The notes beneath the pieces were generated by a model. It saw nothing but the letters and a program-made list of their open reading frames with translations, made no database searches and was not told the DNA's origin. The translations under genes and the position numbers were made by a program. From Harmothoe impar (Eukaryota; Annelida; Polychaeta; Phyllodocida; Polynoidae), in the NCBI GenBank assembly GCA_947462335.1, contig OX381719.1, forward strand, positions 64,954,808 through 65,018,807: a stretch of 64,000 nucleotides of DNA, given 5' to 3'. Positions 23,833-36,979 of this stretch are shown in pieces; position 1 is the first letter of the stretch; each line of letters opens with the position of its first letter.

Positions 23833-26800
23833 GAGGATGATACTACCTCAGAGGAGGAGGTCAGTGACAGCCAACCCCCCACTACCCAAAATGAAGCCGA
23901 ATCAAAAAAAACAAGGTCTTTCAAGGGCCTTTTAGGCAATCTGGATGCGCTCAGCCTGCTGCTGGGCACAAACAGAAAATTAACGGGCCAGCCTGCTTTC
24001 CCTATATTTCATGTATGTATTATGGCAATGTGAAAAAAAGCACTACACTTATTCTCCAGTTCCATGCTATGTTCATATATCAGTCCGTTCTAAAAATTAT
24101 TTTACATTATTATCATTCAAATACAACTGTGTCACGGGGTATATGTAATGTTTTGCAGCCCCCCCCCAACAAGGAAGATCCGGAGTTTCAGTCGTCAGAG
24201 GAAGAGGAAGAGATCAGTCCGACCGACTTCGAGGGAGATGGGGGCGACCAAGCCATATCCTATATCTTGGCTCTCATCAAAAGGAACCGGGAAAAGAATG
24301 CTCGTGGAAAGGGGAAGGCCCCCTCCAGCGAACACCCGTCCAATGGTGGGCCTCATACCACACAGACCAAGAAAAGGAAGAGAGAGAGTGATGACCCCAC
24401 CTACATACCTCCTGCACCAGCAACTGTACCACAGGTAAACGTGGAGCAGCCCTCAACCCCCACCCCCAAACGTGGTAGGGGGGGTAAGGGACGTGGGAAA
24501 GGGCGTGGAAAAACTGTTGTCAACGATTCAGTGGCATCCGGCTCTGCTGTAAATACCTCAAAGGCAGCTCGGGCCAAAAGTGAGCACTGGAGACCGGACG
24601 AACTTGAAGCGCTTATAAAGGGGGCGAACCACCTAAAGCCCGTCTTGAAGGGACGGTTTAAGCATGCCAGCGATGGGGTAGCACTGAAGAAGCTGGCATG
24701 GGGCGAGCTAGTTGGTGAGTATATTTAAAACATTATTCACATTCCTTTCATATGCACCCCAGCAAAGTGAGCTGTATACCGTATCATTTGATGTGAATCA
24801 CTTTATTATGACATGCACCCCAGCTGTTTTACCTGTATACCGTATCATTTTGATTTTGTTCTATCTCTGTCATGTGTGTACCCTTACCATATTTCGCATA
24901 AAGTAAATCCTTTATCCCTGTTAAACGTCACAGTATACTACATGCTATATAAAGGACAGAACAATACATCTACTTGACATTTCATTATATTCTCCTCCTT
25001 CTGCCAGACTATGTGGCAGCGAACGGTGGGCGCGACCGAGATGTTACAAAGTGTCAAAACAAGCTGAAATACTTCGTGCAGGAGAGCAAGAGGAAGGTAC
25101 GCATACACATGTGGTTCTTTAAAAGTCACACTTTTTATTTTTTTTTATTTTACCAGAGGTATTAAAACATATATGAATATAGGATGCCAAGAAATATGCC
25201 TTTGTCTAAAATATCCAGTCTCATTATGACCTGTGTTACCTAGCTTCTTACCACACCTTGCTCTAGGTCATTGTAATCTTATTTATATTTTTTTCTATAG
25301 CGTCAACTGATAGATATGAAATACAAGACGGGCAGTGGACAGAGGGACGAGAAAGACCAGCTAAATGAACTGGAGCAGGCCGCATGCGATTATGCGGGGA
25401 AAGAAGTAATCCTAGGTGAGCATCCAGCCAAAGCGCATGATATATCTCCTTCCTGTATACTCCACCTCAAGTGCCCATATTTAATTTCCTTCCTTTGTAC
25501 TGCGTATCATTTGAATTGAAGCAATGCCACATACCATATGTGAAACACATACTACAGGTGAAAACAATATTACTGTGCTATAGGGATCGAAGGAATGCAG
25601 CCTCCCAGTCTAAAAGGGGGCGGGCGGCCCCGGTTCGTTTCCTGTTACGATCCCGACCGAGCATCAAAGACTGACTATGCCGGCATGGGTCTGCCCTCTT
25701 CCGCACTAGCTGCTATAGCTGATGGGGACATGCTTAAAGACGACGAGGGTGAGATATGTTTGAATCTTTTTACCCAAAAATAATATACCCCACATACATA
25801 TGTGGATATATATTCCCTTTTTCTTGTTTTACCTGTGTGCTGAAAATAACTCTAAATACATTGACATTATACGTGATTGTAAAATTCTTTTTGTCTGCAG
25901 TATTTTATCCTATTTTTGATTCTGGATTTATGACTGTGGAATATATTGTTTTTTTATTTATTATACGGTAATAACATGGGTTACAGACACAGCAGAGATG
26001 TACCTACCTTCCCTTAAGATATACCATATAGTACATGTACATGATGCAGCTAATTCTATTTAACTTACAACATATACCAAGTCAAAACTTATGGTGTATT
26101 ACATGTATTTTTCTATCCACAGAGGAAGACACGGCCGCTGGGGAGGAAAGTCGAGAGGAGGAGGAGTACAACGAGGTTCCAGATCCACCGCCCGCTGCCC
26201 TGCAAGCTGAGCCGGATGACGTGTCCACTACAGAAGCATGTGACGCCATGTTCGGGGATATCAACCGGTCTCCTATTCAACGTATTTCCCGCAGAGACAT
26301 GTTAGATTTAGTCGCCAGAATAAATGCCAAAACAGCCGATCCGGAAGGCCAAAGCAGCAAAAAGAAAAAAGTATCCAAAACTGAATCCCTTCTTATGTCC
26401 TCCGGAAGAAGTAGCGGAGAGTCGCAATTGGCTATGGCACTCAAGACACTGAAGTTAAAAGTTTTGCCTCCAAAAACAAATCAGGCAGAGCCTGCAGTGC
26501 TTCCCAAACCTGCGGATAAACCTACTCCAAAACCTCCCTCTAAACCTTCTGCTGCTGATACTGCTCACCGTACTGCTCACCCTGGTCCAAGCATGCAGAA
26601 AAAACCTGAACGTGTTCGGGGGAGGAGACCATCTTTCTCTTCCATTTTGAACGAGGAGGAGATTGACTTAACTTCTCAACACTCTTCTCCGGGTCCCGTT
26701 TCACATGTGGACACGGATGACGCCAACAAGAAGCATTACTCGGAGGAGGAGGTAGCCTAGCTGATACATTTGGCGCTGAAAGGGAAGTTTGAAACCAGTA

Positions 26801-28701
26801 CCCCTAAACATAAACCCCCCCCTGCAGAGCCTGTTCTACCAGATCCCATAGAAACAGAGGAAGAAGAAATAGAACCTGATTTTGTACCAATGAAAACCCC
26901 ACATCACACTCCTGCCTTGTCCCGTATACAACGCACCGCATCTGCTAACCGGAAAGCCCTATTCAAATCTTTTACGGAGGAAAAAGCACAGGAGGATTTC
27001 AGTGAAGCTATAAGAAAAGAAATGGAAAAAGTCACATTGGCTTTCAGAGATAACCTGAAGACAATGGCGGATGACCAGGCCAACTGCCAGCAGGATATGG
27101 CCAGGTGTAACCGGGAAATGAAAGACAGCACCAGAACTGTCGTGATAGCTGTATCTGACAATGCGAAGCAAATCGCTGAGGCGATGAAGAAACAACAAGA
27201 GCAGCTAGATACCTGGACAGCAGAGTCAGCTGCCAACACTGCGCAGAACAACGAGGAATTTATTGCCATTACAGACAAACTGTCTGATCATGTTCTTGGC
27301 AAACAGGCCGCAATGGTGCAACAACTGAATTTAGTCAGAGGTGCTATTACCAATACGGGTGTCTGTGTTGCGAAAGCAGAGGAAACTATGATGTCAGGCG
27401 TAGTGGGTATGGTGGACAGTCTGACCACTCTAGCCAACAGCATTAAGGACTTGATGACGGATGTACAGAGCGTGGCAGAGATGCATAAAAAGGAGAGCGA
27501 GAGAGCCAACTCTGCTCTTGCTTTGTTGACTAGGAACTTTGAGATCCTCGCGGTGGCACAGGGGAAGCTAAACCGGGCACATGTAGTGAATTCTGTTATT
27601 TCATGTAAGTATGACATATGTTAGTCCTTCGGGAAACAAGCTACCTGCTCCTTTACTAACCATATCTTATCCACCTCACTATATGTATGCTCTGGTTTTT
27701 ATGTACTGCAGAAATCAAAATATTGTGAGGATATTATAAAATGATTTTATCCGTTTATATGTTTAAAGTACAACTCTAAATACAGAAATATGTGATCGAA
27801 CAATGTTTTATTATTTTTCACTGGTAATTAAATGTATATGTGTAATTCTTTTCTCAGTGAACAAGAGCAGCGTGGAGGAACCGGAGGAGGAGGATCAGAA
27901 CAGAAACCCGTTACCGTCTACTTCAAACAACACAGCCAGTTTGACGCATCCCGAGCCACCCAAACAGGGAGAGGAGGCGAACTACCTGTGTTCCCCCAAG
28001 CCCCAGCTTCATCCAACAAAATGTGTGGTTAACGCTCATGGTAAGCACGCTATATACCATATCTTTATTTTCATATTCTTTCTTCCATATGAAAGTATGT
28101 ATCTACGGTACCGTAAAATGCACAAAATATGTATCACACGTACACATGTATCAACACTGTATAAGTTAATACCATATCTTTTTTCCCTTTATATGTTTAC
28201 ACACATATCTGTATGCTAGCAACAAGGGAGAAAATCAAAACATTCTTTTCAATTGTATCTCTCTATAGCCAATCTCTTGAAAGAAGATTGTACTTGTAAC
28301 AACCGGTCCCACAGTGTATTATACAACAATTTGTTTTCCCCCTTGACATATATATCAACAATTGTATGTGAATAAAAAGAGCCAGAATATATTACAGTGT
28401 AAAATTTAATGCATGCTTAAATTACATTTACTTAAATTTTTTTCCTTTCTTTATAGTCATACAGACGGAGGACGTCAATTCCGACAGTGGACTGCCACAC
28501 TACTAGGTCCTGAACAAGGATGAGGTAGTGCTGATCCAGGAAGTAGCAGACGACGTGGAGCAGAACATGGAACCGGCAGTAACCGACGAAGAACACGTGC
28601 AAATCGTTCTAGGTTTAGCATCGGCGGAGGAGAACGAGAGTGAAGTGACAACACTACCCAAAAGATCCACGCGAGTCAAAACCAGGAAAAATCCAAAATG
28701 A
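23833..28701 (+). pseudogene. Harbinger Myb/SANT partner protein, eight exons, two in-frame TAG codons
   Basis: Exons 23833-24012, 24159-24714, 25008-25096, 25301-25415, 25584-25748, 26123-27604, 27858-28040 and 28457-28701 join in frame through GT-AG sites to about 1,005 codons; a start exon lies further left. Order: an acidic N-terminus, a KRGRGGKGRGKGRGK basic tract, then a Myb/SANT-like trihelix spanning exons 2-3 (HWRPDELEALIKG to RDVTKCQNKLKYFVQESKRK), a Pro/Ser linker, a long helical coiled-coil region in exon 6 (codons for AEAMKKQQEQLDTW onward), an acidic stretch and a basic C-terminus (KRSTRVKTRK). The SANT domain should bind the transposon ends. Two TAG codons, at 26,758 and 28,504, are the only lesions; everything else, including splice sites, is intact. 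It is most likely a recently inactivated copy, less likely a readthrough gene. Confidence 0.8.
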
Positions 28702-28815
28702 AAAGCAGCCGGACTGGGTTGAACTGTATATATTTTAACACAAGGGGGTGGCATGTCATAATACTCCACGGCGCTGTTATACACCGAAATATATTTCACG
28801 TTATATTTGTTGGTA

Positions 28816-28980
28816 CAGAATTCATGTATATCAGGTAGTTCATGTTGTAACATAAGTTGACTGCTTGTCGCAGAATTCATGTATATTAGGTAGTTCATTT
28901 TGTAACATAAGTTGACTGCTTGTCGCAGAATTCATGTATATTAGGTAGTTCATGTTGTAAGATAAGTTCACTGCTTGTCA
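28816..28980. repeat. Three 55-bp direct repeats overlapping the transposase stop codon
   Basis: The phrase CAGAATTCATGTATAT begins at 28,816, 28,871 and 28,926. Each unit ends in 'gactgcttgtcg' or a variant. The innermost unit contains the transposase's last codons (GACAAGCAG) and stop, so two extra tail copies lie downstream of the gene in the convergent space. Confidence 0.8.
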
Positions 28981-31077
28981 CGTTTGACAGCCTCCGGGTT
29001 GAAGTACCTGCTGATGTACTCTTTACGCATGTTATTGAAGGGGACGCGTTCTCCCGCTGCCACATTCACGGGTTGCTCCACAGGTGCTTTGTATCCGACG
29101 AAGGAATCCTTGGCGTAGAAGTCCTCCTTGATTGGGAGTCCGGCAATTCCAGCACAGTTGTTCAGTGCTACACATGCCTCTATGATGCGCCCAGCTCGTA
29201 CGGGTTCGTGGAAGAGATATCCTCCACTTGTATCGAGACACCTACCGAAACAGATACATTTTAATGTTACATAGTATTAGGGAATTATATTGTGAGACAT
29301 ATCAGGTATGGTGCTATTTAATTGTATTCTAACATGTCTCTTTTAGTGTTAGGTATATATCAGAAGGATCATGGCAGAATGCACAGAGGTACATGTGTTA
29401 TATGAATGATTACTGGACAGGCTGTTTTGATGTACACATTTGTACAGTGTCATAGTATTATGTGTATCATTAAGAGGAGATAATTTTGGGCATTGTGTTA
29501 TGTGGTACTACCCTAGCCAGGTATGGAGTATTTTTTGATATGATATGCAACATGTTATGTGATATTACCTCCAACGCTGCTTTACGTTTCCGATCACTCG
29601 CTCCACCAAAGATCTGGTCTTACGGTGCCATTTGTTGTAGGCCACATCGTCTGCAGTGTACTCTACTTTGGTCGGAGTAAGCAGGTAGTCTGTCAATACG
29701 TATCTGTAGTAGAACAAAGTGTGTGATATATTTCTGTATGACATGGACAAATGAGTGAGAGAAACAACATGTATATTTTTGATAAAAGTTTTTGTCTTAG
29801 GACAAAGTATTACTGTGCTATGCCAAACTCAGGTCATACAAAATATATATTTATTTTTTGGTTTTTAGTTGTACTGTAAGGAATAACTATTAATCTGCTA
29901 TGCCAAAGTCAGGGCACAGGAAAATTAAATTATTTTACTTACCCAGAATCTCCCAACAGGAAGAACCCTTTAAAGTCATTCCTCTCCCCCAGGAACTTGA
30001 TTTCACTTCCGTTCATAATGTAAATGTCATTCTGGGAGCCTGGGTATGACGCGTCCACATGACGTACGATCCCGTCCAGATCACATATGATCTGCAAAAT
30101 ATAACATTCCATTTTTGGGTTACATGTGTGTGAAACATTTTTATTTTTACCCGTTCAAAGGTACATATAGAATCTAAGTCAACTGTTATATAGCGATAAG
30201 ATTGTGCTCTACTATTTTTTCAAATAGGGACAACATATGTTATGCATGCAAAGTTTCATGTTTTTTGTGTACTTTGATTTTACTCACCATGGCGTTTATA
30301 CTATAATAGCCTTTGTAGCAGTAGTATTGGTTTTCGTCATGGGTATAACCCCGAGGGCAGGCTATTGGTATGTGAGTACCGTCAACTAGTCCAAACAGTT
30401 TGGGTTTCTTCATTTTCTTGTACCAACGATACGCCAGGTTAGCTTTCTCGTTCGTGCTGTCTGGCCAGCTGACATATCGGGCAAGGTTGTAATGAAAGAA
30501 GTCAGAAACTGACTTGACTGCTCTGCATACGGTACTGCGGGACACACCGTGCACATCCGCTATGTCGGTGTAGTTTGACCCCGTGGCAAAGTAGCGTATA
30601 GCTACACAGAACTGTTTTAAAATAAAAAATCATTTTGTTACACTTTAATTACTGCCTTGTTTTATTTCATTTGGGATAGTAGAATACATTCAGTCATATC
30701 ACATATGAAGGGAACATAAGTCATGTATATGGAAAAAGCATAACAGTATAGATAGCATATTATGAGTGCAGGGCAGAAGCCAAAATCAAACTTAATATAA
30801 ATGGAGAAAAAAATAACAATATAGGAAGAAGGGAAGACATATAGCCATAGTGGGGTGTAGGGGTGGTACATACCTTTATCCTATGTGGTACAGCATGTTT
30901 GCCCCGTAACAACTTGTCCTCTAGGCTGTCCACATAGTCTTTTATCAGGCATTTGGTGATTGCCTTCGTAAGGCGGTATCGCTGAAGGAATTTCTTCTCC
31001 CCATACTTGATGAAGGGATCCACCCGCTGGTAATACTCTCTTTGAGTCTGAAGCACATACCCTATTCTGGGACCCAT
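28968..31077 (-). CDS. PIF/Harbinger transposase (DDE_Tnp_4), five exons, apparently intact
   Basis: Exons 31077-30874, 30611-30288, 30091-29943, 29703-29569 and 29241-28968 join in frame with GT-AG introns to about 361 residues. The ATG at 31,077 opens MGPRIGYVLQTQREYY. Exon 2 holds a helix-turn-helix (YTDIADVHGVSRSTVCRAVKS) and the first catalytic Asp in FGLVDGTHIPIACP, with YYCYKGYYSINAM. Exon 3 has the SYPGSQNDIYI block and LLGDSG. Exon 4 has the catalytic Glu in RSLVERVIGNVKQRW. Exon 5 begins RCLD...GGYL and contains the IIEACVALNNCAG block that usually reads LHN. The enzyme cuts the transposon ends and inserts at a 3-bp target. No stop or frameshift is seen, so this copy could still supply transposase; its partner gene is broken. 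Confidence 0.92.
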
Positions 31078-31104
31078 CTTGGCTCTATCCAAATAGTGCG
31101 CCAA

Positions 31105-31500
31105 AATATATCGGGGTCAAGGGTCAAGGGTCAACTGCCAAGGTGAAGGTCGCTGAATTTGGACAATACATATAGTGCAGAATTGACATACGGCCGACTA
31201 TACACACATACGGCCCTAAAAAACAGGGTATATGTGCATAATTTGACATAGCACCCCCCGCCCTACCCCTCCGTATATCTTGTAGTAAATACGCCAAAGA
31301 TGCGGAATTTTTGTGCTCCGTATGTTGAGCTGAAACGCAATTATCGCCGTATGTGAATACGGAGGGCCGTATGTACATACGGCCTCCGTATGTTTTTCCG
31401 TAAGATGCAGACATGTTGAGCTGAAACGCAAAAATGAACTGAAACGCAAAAAAACGACATACGGACCCTCCGTATGATACGGTGAAACGGCTTCCAGTTG
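31105..31500. promoter_or_regulatory. Transposase upstream region and probable right terminus, rich in CCGTATG/CATACGG
   Basis: Immediately upstream of the transposase a 7-bp motif CCGTATG or its complement occurs about ten times between 31,185 and 31,480, often as adjacent inverted pairs (GGCCGTATGTACATACGGCC is a perfect 20-bp palindrome near 31,364-31,383). 'tgagctgaaacgca' is repeated three times, near 31,325, 31,414 and 31,435, and 'gggtcaag' near 31,113-31,130. These look like subterminal binding sites for the element's own Myb or transposase protein and probably include its promoter. Confidence 0.55.
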
Positions 31501-31509
31501 CTGCTTTTA

Positions 31510-34500
31510 CTCCATTAGCAGTAGTCTATTTTGCATTATGGCTTAAACATAATTCCAGTATATCAAGAGAAAATGTATCCTCCCGCAGCTTTATATTTCT
31601 CACACATCTGCAGACATTACAATGGAGGATTTTTTATCGAATTATATTTGAATTTTACCTCTAGAAGAAAAGATGGAGGGCGGCAGAAAACTCTCAGCAT
31701 TTTAGAACAATTCATAATACAGAGCAAAGAAACTTTTTTTCCAATTGTGACTTCAGTTACGCAGCAAGCCCATTTACATGCTTTGGCTCCCACGGCCTCA
31801 TATGAATACCAGAGCTACAGGTTTTATGACATCACAACTGCAGGTAATATGGGATGGATAAGCTACATCAAAGGGACAAGCTTATCGATTCAGCTGTTTT
31901 TAGAAAATGCCATTGTCATCATATGGTTTCATTTCTGTACTAAAGTCATAGAGGTAGCAGCCCTCCTCCTATTCATGTTGTGACTTATATCATTAGGGAG
32001 TCAGGGGTTGATAATATGCTGTCATGAAATCCTATTATAATCATTTCCCCTCTGCTCCATTTATTTAACAGAGGTAATTAGATTACTACACTTGCTAATC
32101 TAGATTACTCCCAACCCAGGGTAGCCGATTTATGTTTTTTTTTTTTTTAAATAATGAATGCACTAATTACATTACTATCAGGTTTCACTATGAATCTATT
32201 CATAGCAGACTTAAGGAATTGTCTATGTATATATGTATATTACATTGTCACAGGAACTCAGTATACACGTATATTACTGTCTGTTATCAAAGTGTCATGC
32301 TTAATCAACCAATACATAATGACCTTATATATTTTGCTAATAAGTTCATTTCTTGAAACTTATTGGACAAACTGATACTCGGTAAGAAAAAAGATGAAAG
32401 AATAGCAAATAGCTAGTCATAATATAGTCAAGGTAGCTCTGTCATACTGATAAGACTTCTAACCAACAGAGATGGCACAGTTAATTGTATAGTAACCAAA
32501 TTTGACCCTACTCCTTACATGGACTGATTCAGACAGGTCTCATCAAACTGTCTGTCAAGTTTTGTTATCATGGGGACTCCTTAGTATAAATGGGAGCAGC
32601 TGTATGGAAATAATAATCTGCAATCAGATGTCAAGTAGACTGATACAAAGCTGTGGAGGCACAAATTCAGTTGGGTGTATTAATTGAAGTGGTCCTCTTT
32701 GGCAGTTAGAGATTGTAATTGAGAAATGGTATACATGCTGGATTTAATGACACATTGACATTTGGAACTCCTGTATATTGAATTGAAGACATTTGAGACA
32801 TCAGTGACAGTGACAACCTTGTGATGAAGGTATTTGGTGTAGGTATATTTTATTATACAGCATAGAATCTACCAGCAGAAACAATGTTTGAAAATCGATC
32901 TAGACTACTCTACTTGGTACATACTTTATTAAGCAACCTTTTCACAGATTACTAAACCCTATATTCATCACCCCTGATATGTTGAACGTAATTGCAGTCA
33001 TCCAAAGGACAAATAATCAATGAATATCTTGATTGAAATTTCCCTTCTTCCCACTGACACTAAGTTTTATGTGCTACAACATGTGTGATACTACAGATTT
33101 ATATTGCTTAGAGTGGGTCTCAAATTAGCGGCTAAAGGCTAATTTTGTATGTTTGTAATGGTCATTTGAGATTGTGCTGTTCAGTGTGTTTCAACGTGCA
33201 TCAAATGGTATGCTGCTCTCTGGAAGTTCTCAACATCTCTAACTGAAGCATCTCCTGCAGGGTCGTACAGAATGTGTTAAGGCACTTTGTAGGCACTATA
33301 GCAGTGTCTGTGTAGCTCTCATGCCAGCATAACATCCGTTTTTATGGGCGTTAGTAAGGACCTATTGCCTAAATCACTACAGCAGTCACAGCTCTGGTAT
33401 GTCAGGTAGTTCTAGAGGATTGTATCTATATGCATAAGTGTAAATGTCTCAGTAGAAGCAATCTTTTATTTGAGATTCTTAAAATGTTATATGATGGCCT
33501 AAACAATAATCTTATCTAAAGGATGTACATGGGTATTGAGCTGAGGCATTCATGCTCAAATCATTATGTGATTAAAGGAACCTACAAATTAAACCAAAAA
33601 ATTCACCCAGAGAATTAAAGCATTCTTGCTCAAAGCTTTCCAAAAGGAAAAGGGCTTGATCCTACCTTGAGAAGAAGGAAAGTGATATCTTTAGTTACAG
33701 CATCTCAGCAAGTGATCAATAGCTGGTCAATCTTCCTCCAAATCATTTATATAAACATCCCATTGGGCACAATACATCGAATCATCATTGATAAATGGTT
33801 TTCAATGTTGATTTAATGTTGATCCAATGTTGATTCAATGTTGATTCTACATTGATTCAATGTGGAACTGAATTTTGTGCTAACTAGGAAAATTGGTGTA
33901 GCAGCTCCCCATAGCTGCACCTCAGGGCAGGCTATGGATATTGACATAGGGTGTGGTCAGTCCCTGTGTCTGGGGCTTTCATCAAGTAGACGAACCCCTC
34001 AGGGTCCTGAAGGATAAATTGAGAATTAAGACTAATAAAGATTCTGGCCCAGAGCTTCCATTTTTCATCTTTGGAAGGGGTCAAATCTTATTTGAGGTAA
34101 AGGTAAAAGATGTTTCTTGCTTTCAATTTCACCGTATCAAGTTCCTGAACCACTAAGCAGTACATTAATGCAATGATGTACAAAAACGTTTCTAAGTGGT
34201 TGCATGTTCTGTCATATTAAAGAGTTGGCATGTTTGCAGGGGAATTGACCCTTTGATGGGATGGCATCTCCATTTTCTGTGGTTTCATTCCCTTTTGTCT
34301 CAGTCTCTCATTCAAATTAGGTTCTAAACGTTAAAGTGCACTTGCTTTTCATTTTTTTATCTCTGGCACTCTGTTTCTCTCTGCTGCTTCCATAATCCAT
34401 CCCCACAACTTAAGCTTTTTTGTACAAAATAGATGATTTAGTCATTATCTGATTTACCTAGTTAGTTTCTCACTAGACTTCAATCCTGAGTCATTCACCA

Positions 34501-36620
34501 CTCAAGCTGCAACTTTCTGTAAGTGTGTTAATATCTGCACTTAGCTGCTATGTGGAGTTTCTCTCTCACTGTCCCTTATTAAGCTCTTAATGACCCATCA
34601 ATAGTGTTCACTTTGGAAATTGAAAGCACTCCTCCTATTAGTATAGTAGGGATGTCTGGAGGCTTGTGTGCAATCCACTACCTGCCACTGTCTGGTAGGT
34701 GATATATGTAGGACCTCTCAGTGTGTTATCAGTCTAGGTTGTATCTCCTTTAAGTGCTCCCAATCAGACAGGCCCTATGTACCATTGTCTCTTGCTGCCA
34801 GACTCTAATGTGAAAGGTGTCCATCTATCACATATCAGGCAGTTTTTATTGTAAGGGGAAGTAGGCAATGTGAGTACAAAAGTTACCTGCTGAATAACCA
34901 ACGTACAAGCAATTGTTAATCATATTAAGTATTCATATTACATTGATGGATACCTCCAATCCACTCATTCCAGTAAAATGAAATACACTATGCTAATCTT
35001 GATATGTTTCCGTGTTTTATGTTTTAAATGGATGTACTCTAACACTGGCATTATACTTGTAATTCACTGTTTAAAAATTATGGCATCAATTTCTGATTTG
35101 AAGCAGAATCATTGAGTTGTGAGGAGAATATATAATCATACCCTGCAGAAATAACTATTCTATTAACAAAGGAGCTCAGTTAGCAATGTAGCACATTGCA
35201 TTGCAGTGAGGAAGTTTAAATGGAGGTAGCAACCCTACCCTCCTACTCATATTATATCTTGTCTCATTAGAGATAATATACTTTCATGAAATAGAATCAT
35301 TTCCCATGTGCTCTATTTATTTATTAAAGGTAATGAGATTACCTCAGTGGCAGCTCATCTAAATTACCCCCAACTCAGGATAGCAGATTTACATGAATAT
35401 GAGGAGTAATGAATGCACTATTTACATCACTATCAGGTATCAGGAAGACATCAGGGAAATTGTCTATGAATTAACTATATGTATATAGCTGCATAGAAGT
35501 GTATATTCCTTAAATTGAATCTGCTAGAACTCAAATTCCATAACAACAATAATGGAAGGATACAAAATGGCTAGTAGCCAAATAACACATGCAATATTAT
35601 TCTGATATGATGTCTAGTTAACGAAGGCAGTTATTTTGTGACTAAGTTTTACCATTTCACCTCCTTGGACTGCTTCTAACAGTTCCCATCAGAAAACTCA
35701 ACTGTCTGTCAAGTGTCGCGATTGTGAGCACTCATTGGTAACAATGGGAGCTGCTGAACAGGAAAAATAATCTGCAATAAAGTTATCAGATGTCAAAATT
35801 ACTGACACCAAGGTTTGGAGGCACAAGTTCAGTTGGATATGATTATTGAAGTGGTACTCTGCTGGCAGTTAGAGATTGTAATTGACAAATGGCAGGATGG
35901 AATCCTTGATGGCTGCATTGACATTTAGAATTAGTGTGTATTCATCTGAAGAAATGAGGCTGGCGGTGAACTTTTGTTGTAAAGTGTTTTGGTCTAGAAA
36001 TATTTCATTTAAAAAACATAGAATTCACCTGCACAAATATAAATTCTTAATGAATGTCAATATTAGTACACGGTAGTTCTTCAAACAAACCTCCATGTGT
36101 AGGCACCTATTGGTTCCAGATACACAATTATACAATGATAATACCATGAAACAGCTAGGGTTGTTTCCTGGTACATAATTTAGAGTCTAGATCCAAATTT
36201 GAGCAAATACTGTTACATTATGGATTTATATTATCAATTTAAACAAAGGAATCACATACTGTAAAAGTTTCGATATTTGAGGGCAGGTATACATTTATTG
36301 CAAAGGAGTAAAAAGAGAGAAAGTGATTTGCTGAAACGTTTAGCAAACAGCAGCAACAAATAAATTTGCAGAGTTACGATTGTATTGATTGAGTAGAAGG
36401 CTGTTTCAGTTACCTTGCTCATTTGTCAGGCGACGTACATAATCCCACATCAAGGACCAGACGTGATGGGATTGGCTGTCAGGGACGGTGTGCAGCTGGT
36501 GACAGGGAGATTGCAGCTAAAAGGGTATTTAGGAGGCCACAGTGTCAAGGTGCAAGACATGCAGGCTAATATTAGCAAAAGTCAGGGGCTATATTTGTCC
36601 CAAAGTTATAGACAGGATTA
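31510..36620. repeat. Complex of ancient duplicated blocks (internal and with 15-21 kb)
   Basis: 31,510-31,930 matches 20,905-21,300. 31,945-32,760 is repeated at 35,160-35,890 (anchors 'gaggtagcagccct', 'aatgaatgcacta', 'ctgtctgtcaag', 'ggcagttagagattgtaatt'), a tandem duplication of about 3.2 kb. 33,260-34,010 matches 16,265-17,115, and 34,700-34,930 matches 15,140-15,400. The order is kept. No coding signal is present; these are probably host non-coding segments that duplicated long ago. Confidence 0.7.
33785..33866 (+). repeat. Minisatellite, about 12-bp unit
   Basis: Tandem 'ttgattcaatgt'-type units (about six, imperfect), some spelled 'ttgatccaatgt' or 'ttgatttaatgt'. Confidence 0.8.
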
Positions 36621-36979
36621 TGCTTATTTGCTTTACATTGCTCGACAATTTTTCAGATGGGTGTAGAGTGTAACTCTACTTCATATTGAAAGGGCAACAG
36701 TTGAAACTGTAGTTTATTGCAGATCTCTCAGTCCTTTTTCCCATGTGCTTCATTTTGATAGATAGTACTGCTTTGTGCATTCTTGTTTCCTATGACTTCC
36801 AACAAAACAAAGAATACAAGGCAAGTGTTTCAACAGTTAATGTACCAATAAAAAGGTAAATATGTATATGTACATCTATATCATGACGTCTTGCTTGATG
36901 GAATCCTTTAAGCAATAACTTTTGCCATTTCTATCCTTTTTCTTTATTCGCCTCATTCTTTATGTACCCAGAAATTTGA

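Larger units (their letters stand above)
23833..31490. mobile_element. PIF/Harbinger DNA transposon with two convergent genes
   Basis: A DDE transposase of the Harbinger type on the minus strand (31,077-28,968) converges on a multi-exon Myb/SANT protein gene on the plus strand, their stops 266 bp apart. This two-gene layout is the hallmark of Harbinger elements: the Myb-like protein brings the transposase to the ends. The right terminus probably lies in the 'ccgtatg/catacgg' palindrome cluster ending near 31,490, because the flanking duplicated host block begins at about 31,510. The left terminus was not found and must lie left of 23,833. Confidence 0.85.
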
